Origin: Verrucomicrobiales bacterium
GTDB lineage: Bacteria > Verrucomicrobiota > Verrucomicrobiia > Verrucomicrobiales > DEV007
NCBI GenBank assembly: GCA_029233965.1
Contig: JARGOP010000010.1
Coordinates: 40,768 to 104,767, forward strand
Direction of reading: 5' to 3'
DNA length: 64,000 nucleotides
The notes beneath the pieces were generated by a model. That model was not told where the DNA came from. It saw nothing but the letters and a program-made list of their open reading frames with translations, and searched no databases. Every line of letters starts with the position of its first letter. Position 1 is the stretch's first letter. Made by a program: the position numbers and the translations under genes. Below, in pieces: positions 17,567 to 27,149 of this stretch.

Positions 17567-17633
17567 CGGTGATGGATATGTAGAAGAGATGTGCAGTTTC
17601 CGACGCGGTTCGCAAGGGAAAATTTCAGGGAAT

Positions 17634-17993
17634 CTACGAGAAATACGTGTCCTCGTGGGAGTAGGGGGGAGCGCAGCAGCAGAGAAGTCGCAGTTTATGT
17701 TCGCCGTCCGCCGTGATCTGATGCCATTCGCCTTTGGGAATGAGAATCGCATCTCCCGGGCCAACCTGTTTCGTTTTACCACTGAGTTCCATTGTTCCAT
17801 TGCCCTCGAGAATGAAATAAAACTCCTCACTCACTTTGTGGTAATGACGCTCTGTGGCTCCGCCGGGAGGAAGGGTTGCTTCCGCGAGACTCTGCGCTTC
17901 AACAGGAGCATTGGTGCGGTCGAGGATACTCCGGATTGTCGAGCCGTCCGCAGTAGTGAACGGTTCCTGTTCTGCGATTTGATTGACCGTCAT
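17634..17993 (-). CDS. Single-domain cupin protein
   Basis: A 119-residue cupin. Motif 1 is RHYHKVSEEFYFILEGNG (about 48-65) with two His and one Glu as metal ligands. Motif 2 is GPGDAILIPKGEWHQI (about 77-92), supplying the third His. It may bind a small molecule or act as a mannose-6-phosphate-isomerase-like or sensor cupin. The C-terminus holds LLCCCAPPY, where three adjacent Cys are unusual. It lies 67 bases upstream of the lipoprotein gene. Confidence 0.87.
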   Translation of the reverse strand: MTVNQIAEQEPFTTADGSTIRSILDRTNAPVEAQSLAEATLPPGGATERHYHKVSEEFYFILEGNGTMELSGKTKQVGPGDAILIPKGEWHQITADGEHKLRLLCCCAPPYSHEDTYFS

Positions 17994-18144
17994 CTAAGTC
18001 TATGATGGGTGAAAGGTTCTTCGTTTAAATTGCGTTGAGAATAGCGCTTTTCCCCGCTAAGGAGAGTGGAGAATCTGCCAGAAAAGCGAAGTCCCGAAAC
18101 CGGAGTTCTTCTACGATTGATCCCATTTCCTGCTCCCGAAACTC

Positions 18145-19680
18145 ATGAATGACAAGGAAGAGTTTTTCATCTCGGACGAGGACTCGCCTCCCCGCCGCGC
18201 GACGTCCCGAAAAAAGAAGCGCGGATGTTTCGGGCACTTCCTTCTCATGGCAGTTCTCGGCCTTGCTTTTCTCGTTGGAATTCTCGTGATCATCGATATG
18301 ACAAATTCCGGCGGGGCGGTGAAGAAAACGCTGATCGGAATTCTGGGAGGCGAAACGGAAGCTCCCGAGCCCGTGGTCCGGGAAAAGATCGTCGAAGTGC
18401 CGGTCGAGAGAGTGGTGGAAAAAGTCGTCGAGAAGATCGTCGAGGTCGAAAAAATTCCGCCGATGCCGTCGAGCTACGTCTCCTGGAAGAAGGTCGATGT
18501 CGCCGAACTATGGAGCGAGATCCCGATAAAAACCGAGGTCGTTTCCGAGCAGGGCGATATCGCCTCGAAAGTGAGGGAGCAGGACGAAAGCTACGAGATC
18601 GAAATGAAGCTCAAGCTGACGGTGCCGAAACCGAATAAGTCCGCGAAGGAGCTCAGCGCGATCAACAACAACCTGCCGAAAATTTTGAATGATTTTGAAA
18701 TGCTCGTCGAAAGGGCGGAAGTCTCACCGTTTTTTCATCATCTCTATGAGCTGAAAACAAACTACATCCAGGAGCGGGTCACGCGGATTGACAGGATTCT
18801 CTCGCGGCACAACCTCTACGATCTCGAGACCGTGCTGCAGGTTGCGCATCCCGGGACAGGCCAAAAGTTGCTTCTCGTCCAGGGAGAAATGGATGTGGTC
18901 ACCGATGGTTCGGACGGAGATCGCTGGCCTATGCTCGACGATTACATTTCCATGTCGCAGTTTTATCAGCCATTCACAAGTTATGGATGGGGGAAGCGCT
19001 CCAGCACGCCGAACCCGCTTCTGGAGCGGTGGGAGACCAGGCTCGCGGAATACGAAAAGGAGTTCGCCATCCCCGGACTTTCCATTGAAAGGAATCGCTA
19101 TCTTCGCACCGAGATCGAAACCCTGACTCGCGAAGTGGCTGACATGAAAGCACGAAGTTATCTCATTGCCGAGGCCGACCCGTTTTTTGTCCTGCCGCTC
19201 TCCTTTCTCGGTCGGGGCGATGAAAATGAGTTTGCGCCTTCGATCGGGGACTACGGTGTCATCATTCACGAAGACAAACTTTATCCGATGATTGCCGGGG
19301 ACGCGGGACCGAGTTGGAAGTTCGGGGAGGCTTCTCTTCGAGTCGCGAAAACGCTTAGTGAAAACGCGAGCCCGTACAATCGCCCCGTCAGTGATTTGAC
19401 GGTGACCTACCTTATTTTTCCAGGCTCCCGCGATGAGACGAAGGGGCCGCCCGATCTCGCTGCGTGGCAGGCGAGGTGTCAGGAGCTGATGGATGGGATC
19501 GGAGGAATCGGCGAAGGCTTCGCTCTTCACGAATGGGAGGACCTCATCGCGAAGAAAAAAGCGGAACAGGAGGCGGCGGCTGCTGAGGCGTCCGCGAAAG
19601 CAGAGGCAGAGAAGCCGACTGAAGATGCACCTGTCGCTGAAGACGCCCCGGCTCAGCCAGAGGAAGGCAGCGATCCGTGA
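18145..19680 (+). CDS. Membrane-anchored protein with VEK(V/I)VE repeats
   Basis: A 511-residue protein not recognised as a named family. After a polar, basic N-terminus (SRKKKRG), one membrane segment spans about 31-50. Residues 77-105 form a repeat of VPVERVVEKVVEKIVEVEK type, probably an extended helix. A large soluble domain of about 370 residues follows, then an Ala/Glu/Pro-rich tail from about 470. Type II topology would place the main domain outside the cytoplasm. The stop overlaps the GTG start of the MFS gene (19677), so the two are translationally coupled. Confidence 0.8.
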   Translation: MNDKEEFFISDEDSPPRRATSRKKKRGCFGHFLLMAVLGLAFLVGILVIIDMTNSGGAVKKTLIGILGGETEAPEPVVREKIVEVPVERVVEKVVEKIVEVEKIPPMPSSYVSWKKVDVAELWSEIPIKTEVVSEQGDIASKVREQDESYEIEMKLKLTVPKPNKSAKELSAINNNLPKILNDFEMLVERAEVSPFFHHLYELKTNYIQERVTRIDRILSRHNLYDLETVLQVAHPGTGQKLLLVQGEMDVVTDGSDGDRWPMLDDYISMSQFYQPFTSYGWGKRSSTPNPLLERWETRLAEYEKEFAIPGLSIERNRYLRTEIETLTREVADMKARSYLIAEADPFFVLPLSFLGRGDENEFAPSIGDYGVIIHEDKLYPMIAGDAGPSWKFGEASLRVAKTLSENASPYNRPVSDLTVTYLIFPGSRDETKGPPDLAAWQARCQELMDGIGGIGEGFALHEWEDLIAKKKAEQEAAAAEASAKAEAEKPTEDAPVAEDAPAQPEEGSDP

Positions 19681-20915
19681 GCAGCGAGGCGAAACCTCAC
19701 CGTGATCTGGTCAAACGAACGTTTCTCGCCGAGTCGGTTCGGGCCGTGAGCGCCGGGATCATTGAGACCGCGCTGGCGACTTTCGCCGTGCTCATCGCGG
19801 TGAATCAGTTCCAGTCGAGCGCCGCCTTGAAATCCTTTCTTCTCGCCAGTCCCGCGCTGGGTTTGTTGGGAAGTTTTCTGATCGTTCCCCTCGCAATCAG
19901 GTGGCAGATCCGCTCCAGCATGGTCGCCGCGCTGATCAGCCTCGTGAGCATGAGTGGCTTTCTTCTTTCCGCGATGGGAGCCGGAAACGAGACCTGTTTT
20001 GTGGTCGGTATTTCGATCGGGATCGGCATGATCGGCATGGCCATTCCGCTGCAGACCCATTATCTCCGGCTTAATTATCCGGCGAAAAACCGGGGGCGAC
20101 TTTTCTCGGTGACGATTTTTATCCGAGCCCTCACCGCCATGATCGTGAGCTGGGTTTTCGGAGTCTATCTGGATGAAGACTTCAGTCGCTATCCGGTTCT
20201 TCTCTGGGGCATGGTCGGCGCGGCACTCGTTTCGGCATTCTGCCACTTTCTGGTGCCGTCGGAAGCGCTGCGGAGTTCACGCCGGAAACGTCACGCCCTC
20301 TGGGAATCCATTCACATCAGTCGGGAGGACAAAGTGTTTGTGCGCTTGTTGGTCGCGGCCATGATCATGGGTGTGGGAGTGCTTTCCGCTAACGCTTTAC
20401 GCGTTGATTACCTCGTCAATCCGGTTCACGGCCTCGAGTTCGACGTCAAAACGGTGAGCCTCATCACCGGAATCGTTCCCTCGATCGTGAGACTCGTTTC
20501 CACGTTTTTCTGGGGATGGCTTTTTGATCGGGTGAATTTCTTCCGGCTCCGGATCGCCGTGAATCTTGTCTTCCTTGTCGGTGTGATCCTCTATTTCGTC
20601 TGGAGCGACGTCCGCTTGATTCTTGTCGGCAGCGCTCTTTTCGGGCTCGCGAGAGGCGGCGGTGAGATCATGTTTAACCTTTTTGTGACGAAGCTGGCCC
20701 CGGGTGAACACATCGCTGATTATATGTCGGTCCACACCTTTCTGGCCGGTCTCAGGATTCTGGCGGCGCCCTTTCTCGGGTTCTTTCTCGTCGAATGGGC
20801 CAACGTTCCGGTGATGACCGCTGTCAGCGTGAGCTTGATCATTGCCTCCATCCTCGTCGTCGGAAATGCGAGGCAAATCGACGCGTCAAAGACGCCGGAA
20901 GAACGCATGACTTGA
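19677..20915 (+). CDS. Major facilitator superfamily transporter
   Basis: A 412-residue protein with about 12 hydrophobic segments and the loop pattern of MFS carriers (FGLARGGGEIMFNLFVTKL near 320; WGWLFDRVNFFRLRIAVN near 280). It starts at GTG 19677, overlapping the stop of the upstream anchored protein by four bases, which implies coupled expression. Substrate unknown. The ssb gene follows 45 bases later. Confidence 0.82.
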   Translation: MSSEAKPHRDLVKRTFLAESVRAVSAGIIETALATFAVLIAVNQFQSSAALKSFLLASPALGLLGSFLIVPLAIRWQIRSSMVAALISLVSMSGFLLSAMGAGNETCFVVGISIGIGMIGMAIPLQTHYLRLNYPAKNRGRLFSVTIFIRALTAMIVSWVFGVYLDEDFSRYPVLLWGMVGAALVSAFCHFLVPSEALRSSRRKRHALWESIHISREDKVFVRLLVAAMIMGVGVLSANALRVDYLVNPVHGLEFDVKTVSLITGIVPSIVRLVSTFFWGWLFDRVNFFRLRIAVNLVFLVGVILYFVWSDVRLILVGSALFGLARGGGEIMFNLFVTKLAPGEHIADYMSVHTFLAGLRILAAPFLGFFLVEWANVPVMTAVSVSLIIASILVVGNARQIDASKTPEERMT

Positions 20916-20960
20916 AAGAAACGCTGGATATTTGCCTTCACCCTCCTATAAAGTTTAGGC

Positions 20961-21509
20961 ATGCCGAATCTCAATAAAGTCATGCTCATCGGGAATCTCA
21001 CCCGGGACCCGGAAGTGCGCTACACGCCAAAGGGCTCAGCCGTGACCGACATCGGTCTCGCGATCAATCGCAATTACACCCTCGACGACGGGGAGCGACG
21101 GGAAGAGACCACCTTTGTCGATGTCACTTTCTGGGGCCGCCAGGCGGAAGTCATCGGCGAATATATGAAAAAGGGCCGTCCCATGTACGTCGAAGGCCGT
21201 CTCAATCTCGACCAGTGGGAGGACAAGACTTCCGGTCAGACCCGAACCAAACTGAAGGTTGTCGGGGAAAATTTTCAGTTTCTCGGAGGACGTGATGATG
21301 CCGGGGGTGGAGGTGGTGGCGGCCAGTCGTATGGCGGCGGTCAACCCCGGCAGCAGCCACAACAGCCTCAGTATCAGCAGACCCATCCCCAGCATCAGGA
21401 GGCACCTCCTCAACAATCCGCGCCGCAGCAGGCTGCGCCAGAACAGCAGGCGCCACCGCAGCAAAACTACGAGCCGATCCGCGACGAGGAAGACGATATT
21501 CCTTTTTAG
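20961..21509 (+). CDS. ssb: Single-stranded DNA-binding protein
   Basis: A 182-residue SSB. The OB fold covers about 1-110, with MPNLNKVMLIGNLTRDPEVR at the start, then FVDVTFWGRQAE and KGRPMYVEGRL. A Gly/Gln/Pro-rich linker (about 115-170) leads to the acidic tip DEEDDIPF that recruits repair and replication partners. A short AT-rich segment precedes the ATG. Confidence 0.97.
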   Translation: MPNLNKVMLIGNLTRDPEVRYTPKGSAVTDIGLAINRNYTLDDGERREETTFVDVTFWGRQAEVIGEYMKKGRPMYVEGRLNLDQWEDKTSGQTRTKLKVVGENFQFLGGRDDAGGGGGGGQSYGGGQPRQQPQQPQYQQTHPQHQEAPPQQSAPQQAAPEQQAPPQQNYEPIRDEEDDIPF

Positions 21510-21587
21510 GTCTTAGGTGAGTGCAGAGACAGCCGTTTCGGAACGAAGGCATCGCAATCGTTTGAGAGGAACTGTTTGCGGGGTTCT

Positions 21588-22331
21588 TCAATCGTAGTGC
21601 GATTGGAAAACCTGTCCCCAGTGCTCCAGGAAGAACCGTTTTTCGGTCGGGAGAAAGGTTTCTTCGGCGGGCCCGAGGAGAGGGCGGAGGGAGGTCGACA
21701 TCTGGAACGTGACGACGATGAAGATGAGTGACCAGAAGGTGAGGTAGGTCGTGCTGTGATCCCCGAAGGCTTTGGCACCCTTCGTGATCGTATCAATTCC
21801 GAAACCGAGCGCGGCGATCCAGAAGACAAGGACGAGGAAGCCCATGAATCCGATCGAGTCGGTCGACTGTGTGAAGATCCAGAGCACCGGCGCAAGCCCA
21901 ATGAGGATGACGCCGATCAGAGTGAGCCCCGTGAGGAGGAGGCCCGCCGCTTTCCTGAGCGTGAAGTCGAACCCTCCGAGACTGCTGAAGACGTAGAGAC
22001 TCGGAAGCGTGATCAGTGCTGCGAGGAGGGATCCGCCGAAGACTTTCAAGGGCACGGCCCAGAGTTGGGTGCCTCCGGAAAACAGGCCGAGGAGGAACCC
22101 GAAGATGAGAAAGGATCCGCTCGCGATCAGCGCGAGGTGTTTCAAGACGGCACGCCCGCGCCCTTCCTCCCATTCGAAGAGGAGTCGTCCCGGACTTTTG
22201 AGAAGCGCGTCGATGACGGCGGCGAATCCAGCCTCGCCGGAAATTGCTTCGTAACTCAGGCGGTCCGCCTGTTTCGGCAGCGCCGGAGGTGTCGCCGGTG
22301 CGGGAGTTTTATCGGTTTCATTTTTGCTCAT
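21588..22331 (-). CDS. Multi-pass membrane protein (YIP1-like topology), first of a pair
   Basis: A 247-residue protein starting MSKNETDKTPAPATPP at 22331. An in-frame start at 22415 would overlap the upstream gene by 50 bases and adds only low-complexity residues. A cytoplasmic-looking head includes ALLKSPGRLLFEWEEGRG (about 42-59). Five hydrophobic segments follow between about 65 and 220. No named family identified; the arrangement recalls YIP1/DUF1282-type proteins. It lies 34 bases after the second membrane-protein gene and faces ssb convergently. Confidence 0.72.
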   Translation of the reverse strand: MSKNETDKTPAPATPPALPKQADRLSYEAISGEAGFAAVIDALLKSPGRLLFEWEEGRGRAVLKHLALIASGSFLIFGFLLGLFSGGTQLWAVPLKVFGGSLLAALITLPSLYVFSSLGGFDFTLRKAAGLLLTGLTLIGVILIGLAPVLWIFTQSTDSIGFMGFLVLVFWIAALGFGIDTITKGAKAFGDHSTTYLTFWSLIFIVVTFQMSTSLRPLLGPAEETFLPTEKRFFLEHWGQVFQSHYD

Positions 22332-22365
22332 CGTATCAGTGGGTTGGGTTAGGTTGGGAGATGAT

Positions 22366-23067
22366 TCAGAGGGCGTATTTGAAGGCCCACCAGACGGATT
22401 CATAAAAGTTTCCACGGAAGAGATCCGGGCGGAGAAATTCGATCTTCAGTCCCGGTTGGCCGAAGATGGGGCGAAGCAGAAATCCAACCTGGGCACCGGC
22501 GAAGAGGTTGCCGGAGAGCAGGCCGAGAAGAGAGTGACGGGCCGCTTTCGCTGATTCTGCAAAGTGGAGGAGCACGCGGTAAAGGCGGGCGGTGGAAATG
22601 ATGCCGGCAAATGCGATGAGCAGCGTGTGCGCGAGGATAAGCCGCCGATGGGTTTCTTCCCCGCCCGGTTCGTTCGGAGCCGGTGCATCGACGGCCATCC
22701 CGAAGGTAATCGGGGACAGTGAACCGACAATGAGGCCGAACACCGCAAAGGCACTCAGCAGCGCGAGCGTCGTCTGCACAAAGGTGAGTCGAACTCCAGA
22801 GAGGCTCGCGAGAATGCCGTTGAGAATCGCGTTCATCAGCAAGGTGAGAAGAATCACCCAGGGAAGTTTGATCGCGACGAAACAGGCCTGTATCGGTCCC
22901 TGCCAAATGCCGATGGATGCCCCGTAGCTGCCGACTCCCAGAAAAATAAGGAGAAGACAAATGAGCGTGGACCGCCGGTCCTTTTCCTCGAGCGTTTCAA
23001 GGCAGCAGCGATCCTCCCCCCGGAGAAGTCCGTGACTGTGTTGAGCGATGGATGAGAAGAACGACAT
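22366..23067 (-). CDS. Multi-pass membrane protein, second of a pair
   Basis: A 233-residue protein with an N-terminal polar part (SIAQHSHGLLRGEDRCCLETLEEKDR) and about five hydrophobic segments, including LICLLLIFLGVGSYGASIG near 36-54. The segment GSYGASIGIWQGPIQACFVAIKLPW resembles permease-like membrane proteins adjacent to YIP1 types, but no family is certain. It is upstream of and probably co-transcribed with the gene ending at 21588. Confidence 0.72.
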   Translation of the reverse strand: MSFFSSIAQHSHGLLRGEDRCCLETLEEKDRRSTLICLLLIFLGVGSYGASIGIWQGPIQACFVAIKLPWVILLTLLMNAILNGILASLSGVRLTFVQTTLALLSAFAVFGLIVGSLSPITFGMAVDAPAPNEPGGEETHRRLILAHTLLIAFAGIISTARLYRVLLHFAESAKAARHSLLGLLSGNLFAGAQVGFLLRPIFGQPGLKIEFLRPDLFRGNFYESVWWAFKYAL

Positions 23068-23216
23068 GTTTCAGGGACCCGCTACCGGGCACCTGAAGAA
23101 TCGTCTTCGTGGATGAAATCCCTGTGAAGGGAGGATGAAAAAGCGGTGAAAACCAAGGGTTCTCAGCCTCCTCTGCTCTCAAGGCGACGAAAACACCGGT
23201 TCACGGGGGAGGGTAA

Positions 23217-23236
23217 GTCAAAACCATTGTTTTGAC
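23217..23236. repeat. Short inverted repeat in the serA downstream region
   Basis: Seven-base arms GTCAAAA / TTTTGAC around CCATTG, in the 202-base gap between the serA stop and the start of the membrane-protein gene at 23067. There is no T-run, so a terminator is doubtful. A regulator site or part of the promoter is possible. Confidence 0.35.
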
Positions 23237-23269
23237 CGGTCTTACGACCTACCCCGGGAAGGCAGCCGC

Positions 23270-24874
23270 CTAAAGCTCGACCGATTTGGCGCTCTGAATG
23301 CCTTCCACTTTCAGAATTTCAGCAATGACCTCGTCGCTGATCGCGGAGTCGACGTTGAGAATGCTGAGGGCCTGGCCTCCGACCTGGTTTCGGCTGAGCG
23401 ACATGTTGGCGATATTGATTCCGGCTTTGCCGAGAAGCTGTCCAAGCGCTCCCACCACGCCCGGCGTGTCGTTGTTTTCGAAAATCAGGAGATTCCCGTC
23501 CGGATAGGCATCAATATTGTGCTCATCAATGCGAACGATGCGCGGCTGGGAGCCGAAGAAAGTTCCGGAAATGTGAATGCTCTCCTTGTCGTTGCCGACG
23601 ATGACGGTGAGAAGGTCCGTGTAGTCGCTTTCCTCCGCAGGACGGCTTTCGGTGAGACGAATGCCGCGATCCTCGGCGAGAGACGGGGCATTGAGATAGT
23701 TGGCCGATCCCGAGGTTCCGCCGGTTTCAAGATAGCCCTTGAGCGCCGAGCGCGTCACAAGAGTGGTGTCGAGATCTCCGACCGCTCCGACATACTCGAC
23801 GCGGAAGGCATCGGGTTGCGTTGGCCCGGCTTGTCCCGCGAATTTGCCGAGCGTTTCAGCCAGTTTCAGGTAGGGGCCGATCTCTTTGAGGGTGTTCTCA
23901 TCGAGATTCGGCATGTTGACCGCATTGACCACCGCGCCATGAAGAAGGCGGTCACGGATTGCCTCGGCGATCTCGATTCCCACATTTTCCTGCGCTTCCT
24001 CGGTGGAAGCTCCGAGGTGTGGTGTGAAGACCATCTCTTCGCGCGAGAGAAGTTCATAGTCGGCGGAAGGAGGCTCGTCTTCGAAGACATCGAGCGCGGC
24101 ACCGGCGATTTTACCGCTCTTGAGACCTTCAAGAAGGGCCGCTTCGTCGATGAGACCTCCACGGGCGCAGTTGATGATGCGGACGCCGGGCTTCATGAGT
24201 TCAATGCGCACGGCATTGATGAGGTGAGTCGTCTCCGGAGTCTTCGGCATGTGAAGGGTGATAAAGTCCGCCTGCTCGACGGCTTCGTCCACGGTTGCGC
24301 AAAGCTCGACGCGCATGTTCTTCGCCTTGCTCGCGGCCATGTAGGGATCGTAAGCCACAACACGCATGCCGAAGCCCATGGCGCGGCGGGCGAATTCACC
24401 CCCGATACGGCCCATTCCGAGAATTGCCAGAGTCTTGTTGTAGAGCTCGACACCTTTGTAAGCCTTGCGTCCTTCCTTGAAACGTCCGTCGGTCACCGAC
24501 TGATGGGCCTGCGGAATGTGACGCGCGAGTGACATCATGAGGGTGAAGGCGTGCTCCGCCGTGGAAATGGTGTTTCCGGCGGGGGTGTTCATGACGACGA
24601 CGCCGTGTTTGGTTGCGGTGGGGATGTCGATGTTATCCACGCCGACGCCGGCACGACCAATGGCACGAAGAACACCGGAGCCTGCCTCGATGATCGGCGC
24701 GGTGATTTTGACGCCGGATCGCACGATGATGCCCTCGTAGTTCGGGGCGAGAGAGATCAACTCTTCCTCGCTCAGACCGAGTTTCACATCGACTTCGATG
24801 CCTTCGGCTTCCTTGAGTAATTCGATCCCGCGCTCAGCGATGGGATCGGCGACGAGAACTCTGCGTGTGTCCAT
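23270..24874 (-). CDS. serA: D-3-phosphoglycerate dehydrogenase
   Basis: Oxidises 3-phosphoglycerate to 3-phosphohydroxypyruvate, the first step of serine synthesis. The 534-residue length matches the long form: substrate domain, NAD domain (LAILGMGRIGGEFARRAMG near 140-158), the signature INCARGGLIDE, the catalytic HLGAST, an intervening allosteric domain (about 310-450), and a C-terminal ACT domain (DTPGVVGALGQLLGKAGINI). The ACT domain usually binds serine for feedback control. The gene is transcribed away from the BASS transporter gene. Confidence 0.95.
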   Translation of the reverse strand: MDTRRVLVADPIAERGIELLKEAEGIEVDVKLGLSEEELISLAPNYEGIIVRSGVKITAPIIEAGSGVLRAIGRAGVGVDNIDIPTATKHGVVVMNTPAGNTISTAEHAFTLMMSLARHIPQAHQSVTDGRFKEGRKAYKGVELYNKTLAILGMGRIGGEFARRAMGFGMRVVAYDPYMAASKAKNMRVELCATVDEAVEQADFITLHMPKTPETTHLINAVRIELMKPGVRIINCARGGLIDEAALLEGLKSGKIAGAALDVFEDEPPSADYELLSREEMVFTPHLGASTEEAQENVGIEIAEAIRDRLLHGAVVNAVNMPNLDENTLKEIGPYLKLAETLGKFAGQAGPTQPDAFRVEYVGAVGDLDTTLVTRSALKGYLETGGTSGSANYLNAPSLAEDRGIRLTESRPAEESDYTDLLTVIVGNDKESIHISGTFFGSQPRIVRIDEHNIDAYPDGNLLIFENNDTPGVVGALGQLLGKAGINIANMSLSRNQVGGQALSILNVDSAISDEVIAEILKVEGIQSAKSVEL

Positions 24875-24994
24875 ACCTGTTGGTTTAAAAATTGAGGCCG
24901 GAAAATAGGGGGGCTGGAACCGGAAGCAAGGGGGAACTGTGCAAGAAAGCCGATTTCACTTGTCTATTTGGGCAGGGTTGTCGTTGGTTACGGC

Positions 24995-25978
24995 ATGCAG
25001 CGCCTTTTCAGCCAACTTACGAACGCTTTTCCTCTCTGGGTCGGGGTCTGCAGTGTCCTTGCTCTGTTTTTCCCGGAATGGTTCACCTGGTTTCGCGGAC
25101 CTCTCATCGTTTGGGGGTTGGGAATTATCATGTTGGGGATGGGGCTGACACTCACCGTTGACGATTTTAAAGGCGTGCTCAAGCTTCCGAAGGCCGGTGT
25201 TATCGGGGTGGCATGCCAGTTCGGGATCATGCCTCTGTTGGGATGGGGAATTTCGAAAATGCTCCGCCTCGATGAGATTGATCCCATGCTCGCGGTGGGC
25301 CTCATTCTCGTGGCCTGCTGTCCCGGCGGGACAGCGTCGAACGTGGTCGCTTTCCTTGCGCGGGCCAATGTCGCGCTTTCGGTGATGATGACCGTGGTTT
25401 CGACGCTCGCGGCAATTGTCCTGACTCCGCTTCTCACGAAGTGGTATGCCGGAACTCTCGTCGAAGTTGATGCCTGGGGGCTCTGTAAAAGCACGATTCA
25501 GGTCGTGCTTCTTCCCCTGACGCTGGGATTGCTTGCAAACCGGTTTCTCCCGCGATTAAGCGGCACCGTGAAGCCGTACTCGCCGTTCGTTTCGGTCGTG
25601 GCGATCGTTCTCATCGTCGCCAGCATCATCGGGGCCCAGCGGGAGATCATTCTTGAAGCCGGTTGGCGACTTCTTGCCGCGCCGGCCCTGCTGCATGTCG
25701 GTGGTTTCGGCCTCGGTTACCTGGTCGCCCGTGCTCTCGGTCTCGCCGAGGCCAATAGTCGGACCATTTCGATTGAGGTCGGAATGCAGAACTCCGGACT
25801 CGGGGCAGCCCTCGCCGGGAAGCACTTCCCCGGCACCGTCGCCCCGGTCCCCTGTGCCATCAGCGCGGTGTACCACTGCCTCATCGGCAGCCTCCTCGTC
25901 GGCTTCTGGCGCTGGCGGGACAGCAATAGCAATCATATTGAGCAAGCGGAGCCGTCGTCCTACAGGGTAACGGATTGA
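24995..25978 (+). CDS. Bile acid:sodium symporter (BASS) family transporter
   Basis: A 327-residue ten-helix carrier. ATG 24995 (MQRLFSQLTNAFPLWV) is preferred to a TTG at 24968. Family features: IIMLGMGLTLTVDDFKGVLKLPK, the sodium-site region VACCPGGTASNVVAFLARANVALSV (about 112-136), and the second inverted repeat with ISIEVGMQNSGLGAALA. Substrates in bacteria include small organic anions such as ketopantoate; this one is not assigned. Confidence 0.88.
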   Translation: MQRLFSQLTNAFPLWVGVCSVLALFFPEWFTWFRGPLIVWGLGIIMLGMGLTLTVDDFKGVLKLPKAGVIGVACQFGIMPLLGWGISKMLRLDEIDPMLAVGLILVACCPGGTASNVVAFLARANVALSVMMTVVSTLAAIVLTPLLTKWYAGTLVEVDAWGLCKSTIQVVLLPLTLGLLANRFLPRLSGTVKPYSPFVSVVAIVLIVASIIGAQREIILEAGWRLLAAPALLHVGGFGLGYLVARALGLAEANSRTISIEVGMQNSGLGAALAGKHFPGTVAPVPCAISAVYHCLIGSLLVGFWRWRDSNSNHIEQAEPSSYRVTD

Positions 25979-25991
25979 CTCAACCCCGGTA

Positions 25992-26013
25992 GATCGGGCG
26001 CTCCGCCCGGCGC
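25992..26013. repeat. GC-rich hairpin between convergent genes
   Basis: CGGGCG-CTC-CGCCCG at 25995-26009 lies between the stops of the BASS and PilT genes, with GGCGCGGCCG directly after. No T-run follows in either direction. It could be a weak bidirectional terminator or a small repeated element. Confidence 0.35.
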
Positions 26014-26021
26014 GGCCGTCC

Positions 26022-27122
26022 CTAATCTTCCGTCGTGCCGCCGCCGGAGTTTCCGAGCTCAGCATATTCCGGAGGCAGGGCTGCTTTGAAACGGCTCTTA
26101 TCGATCGCTTTCATGTAGGCCTCCAGAGCGGAAACCCGGCCTTCCAGCATCTTCGACCAGATCGAGTCGTCCATGAACTGCATGCCGTATTCTTTGCCGC
26201 CGGTGATGATATCGAACAGTTTCTGAGTCGCACCTTCACGAATGACAGAACTCACCGCCGGCGTGGAAACGAGAATCTCGTTCACGGCGGTTCGTCCTCC
26301 GTCTTCGGTCTTGAGTAAGAGCTGCGCAACCACCCCCCGGAGTGAACCGGCAAGCATGGTTCGCACCTGTGCCTGCTGATCGGACGGGAACACGTCGACG
26401 AGACGGTCAACGGTCTTACGGGCATTGTTCGTGTGCAGTGTTCCAAAGACGAGCAGTCCTGTCTCTGCAGCTGTCAGCGCGAGTGAAATCGTTTCCAGGT
26501 CGCGCATCTCGCCCACGAGAACGATATCGGCATCCTCACGGAGGGAGGCGCGCAAGCCGTCGGCGAAGGAAGGGCAATGAACCGGAACTTCGCGCTGGCT
26601 GATCGTCGATTTTTTGTTGTTGTGAACGAATTCGATCGGCTCCTCAATCGTGATGATGTGACGGGAGTAGGTCCGGTTGATGTAGTCGATCAACGCGGCG
26701 AGGGTCGTGGATTTTCCGGAACCGGTAGGGCCGGTGACGAGAACAAGCCCGCTTCGCATGTCGCCGAAGCGCTCGATGCTGTCCGGGACCTTCAAGTCCT
26801 GAAGCGTTTTGATCTTGGTTGGAATGAGACGAAAGACCGCGCCGAGTCCGTTCTTCTGCTTGAAGTAGTTGCAGCGGAAACGGGATTCCTGGTCCATCTC
26901 GTAAGCAAAGTCGAGGTCACCGGTTTCGAGAAAGCGTTCGAAAGCTTTCTCGTCGCAGATTTCCGCGAGCATGGCGCGGATCGTCTCGTGCTCAAGGATT
27001 CCCTCGGAGATCGGTTGGATGGTTCCGTGCGCCCGAAGCTTGGGTGGCTGGCCTTCACTCAGGTGAAGGTCGGAACCGCCGGTGGCGACAAGGTGCTGAA
27101 AGTATTGGTCAATGACAGCCAT
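26022..27122 (-). CDS. pilT: Type IV pilus retraction ATPase PilT
   Basis: A 366-residue secretion ATPase driving pilus retraction. The N-terminal PAS-like half (YFQHLVATGGSDLHLSEGQPP) is followed by Walker A GPTGSGKST (131-139), the Asp and His boxes, and VGEMRDLETISLALTAAETG. It lies 27 bases after a second PilT-type gene, so a PilT/PilU-like pair is encoded together. Other pilus genes are absent from the window. Confidence 0.93.
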   Translation of the reverse strand: MAVIDQYFQHLVATGGSDLHLSEGQPPKLRAHGTIQPISEGILEHETIRAMLAEICDEKAFERFLETGDLDFAYEMDQESRFRCNYFKQKNGLGAVFRLIPTKIKTLQDLKVPDSIERFGDMRSGLVLVTGPTGSGKSTTLAALIDYINRTYSRHIITIEEPIEFVHNNKKSTISQREVPVHCPSFADGLRASLREDADIVLVGEMRDLETISLALTAAETGLLVFGTLHTNNARKTVDRLVDVFPSDQQAQVRTMLAGSLRGVVAQLLLKTEDGGRTAVNEILVSTPAVSSVIREGATQKLFDIITGGKEYGMQFMDDSIWSKMLEGRVSALEAYMKAIDKSRFKAALPPEYAELGNSGGGTTED

Positions 27123-27149
27123 AGTGTAAGAATCGTGGGTTGTTGAGGG

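Noticed and set aside
24968..24994. TTG start for the BASS transporter
   Set aside because: It adds nine residues without family similarity; the ATG at 24995 opens the first helix normally.
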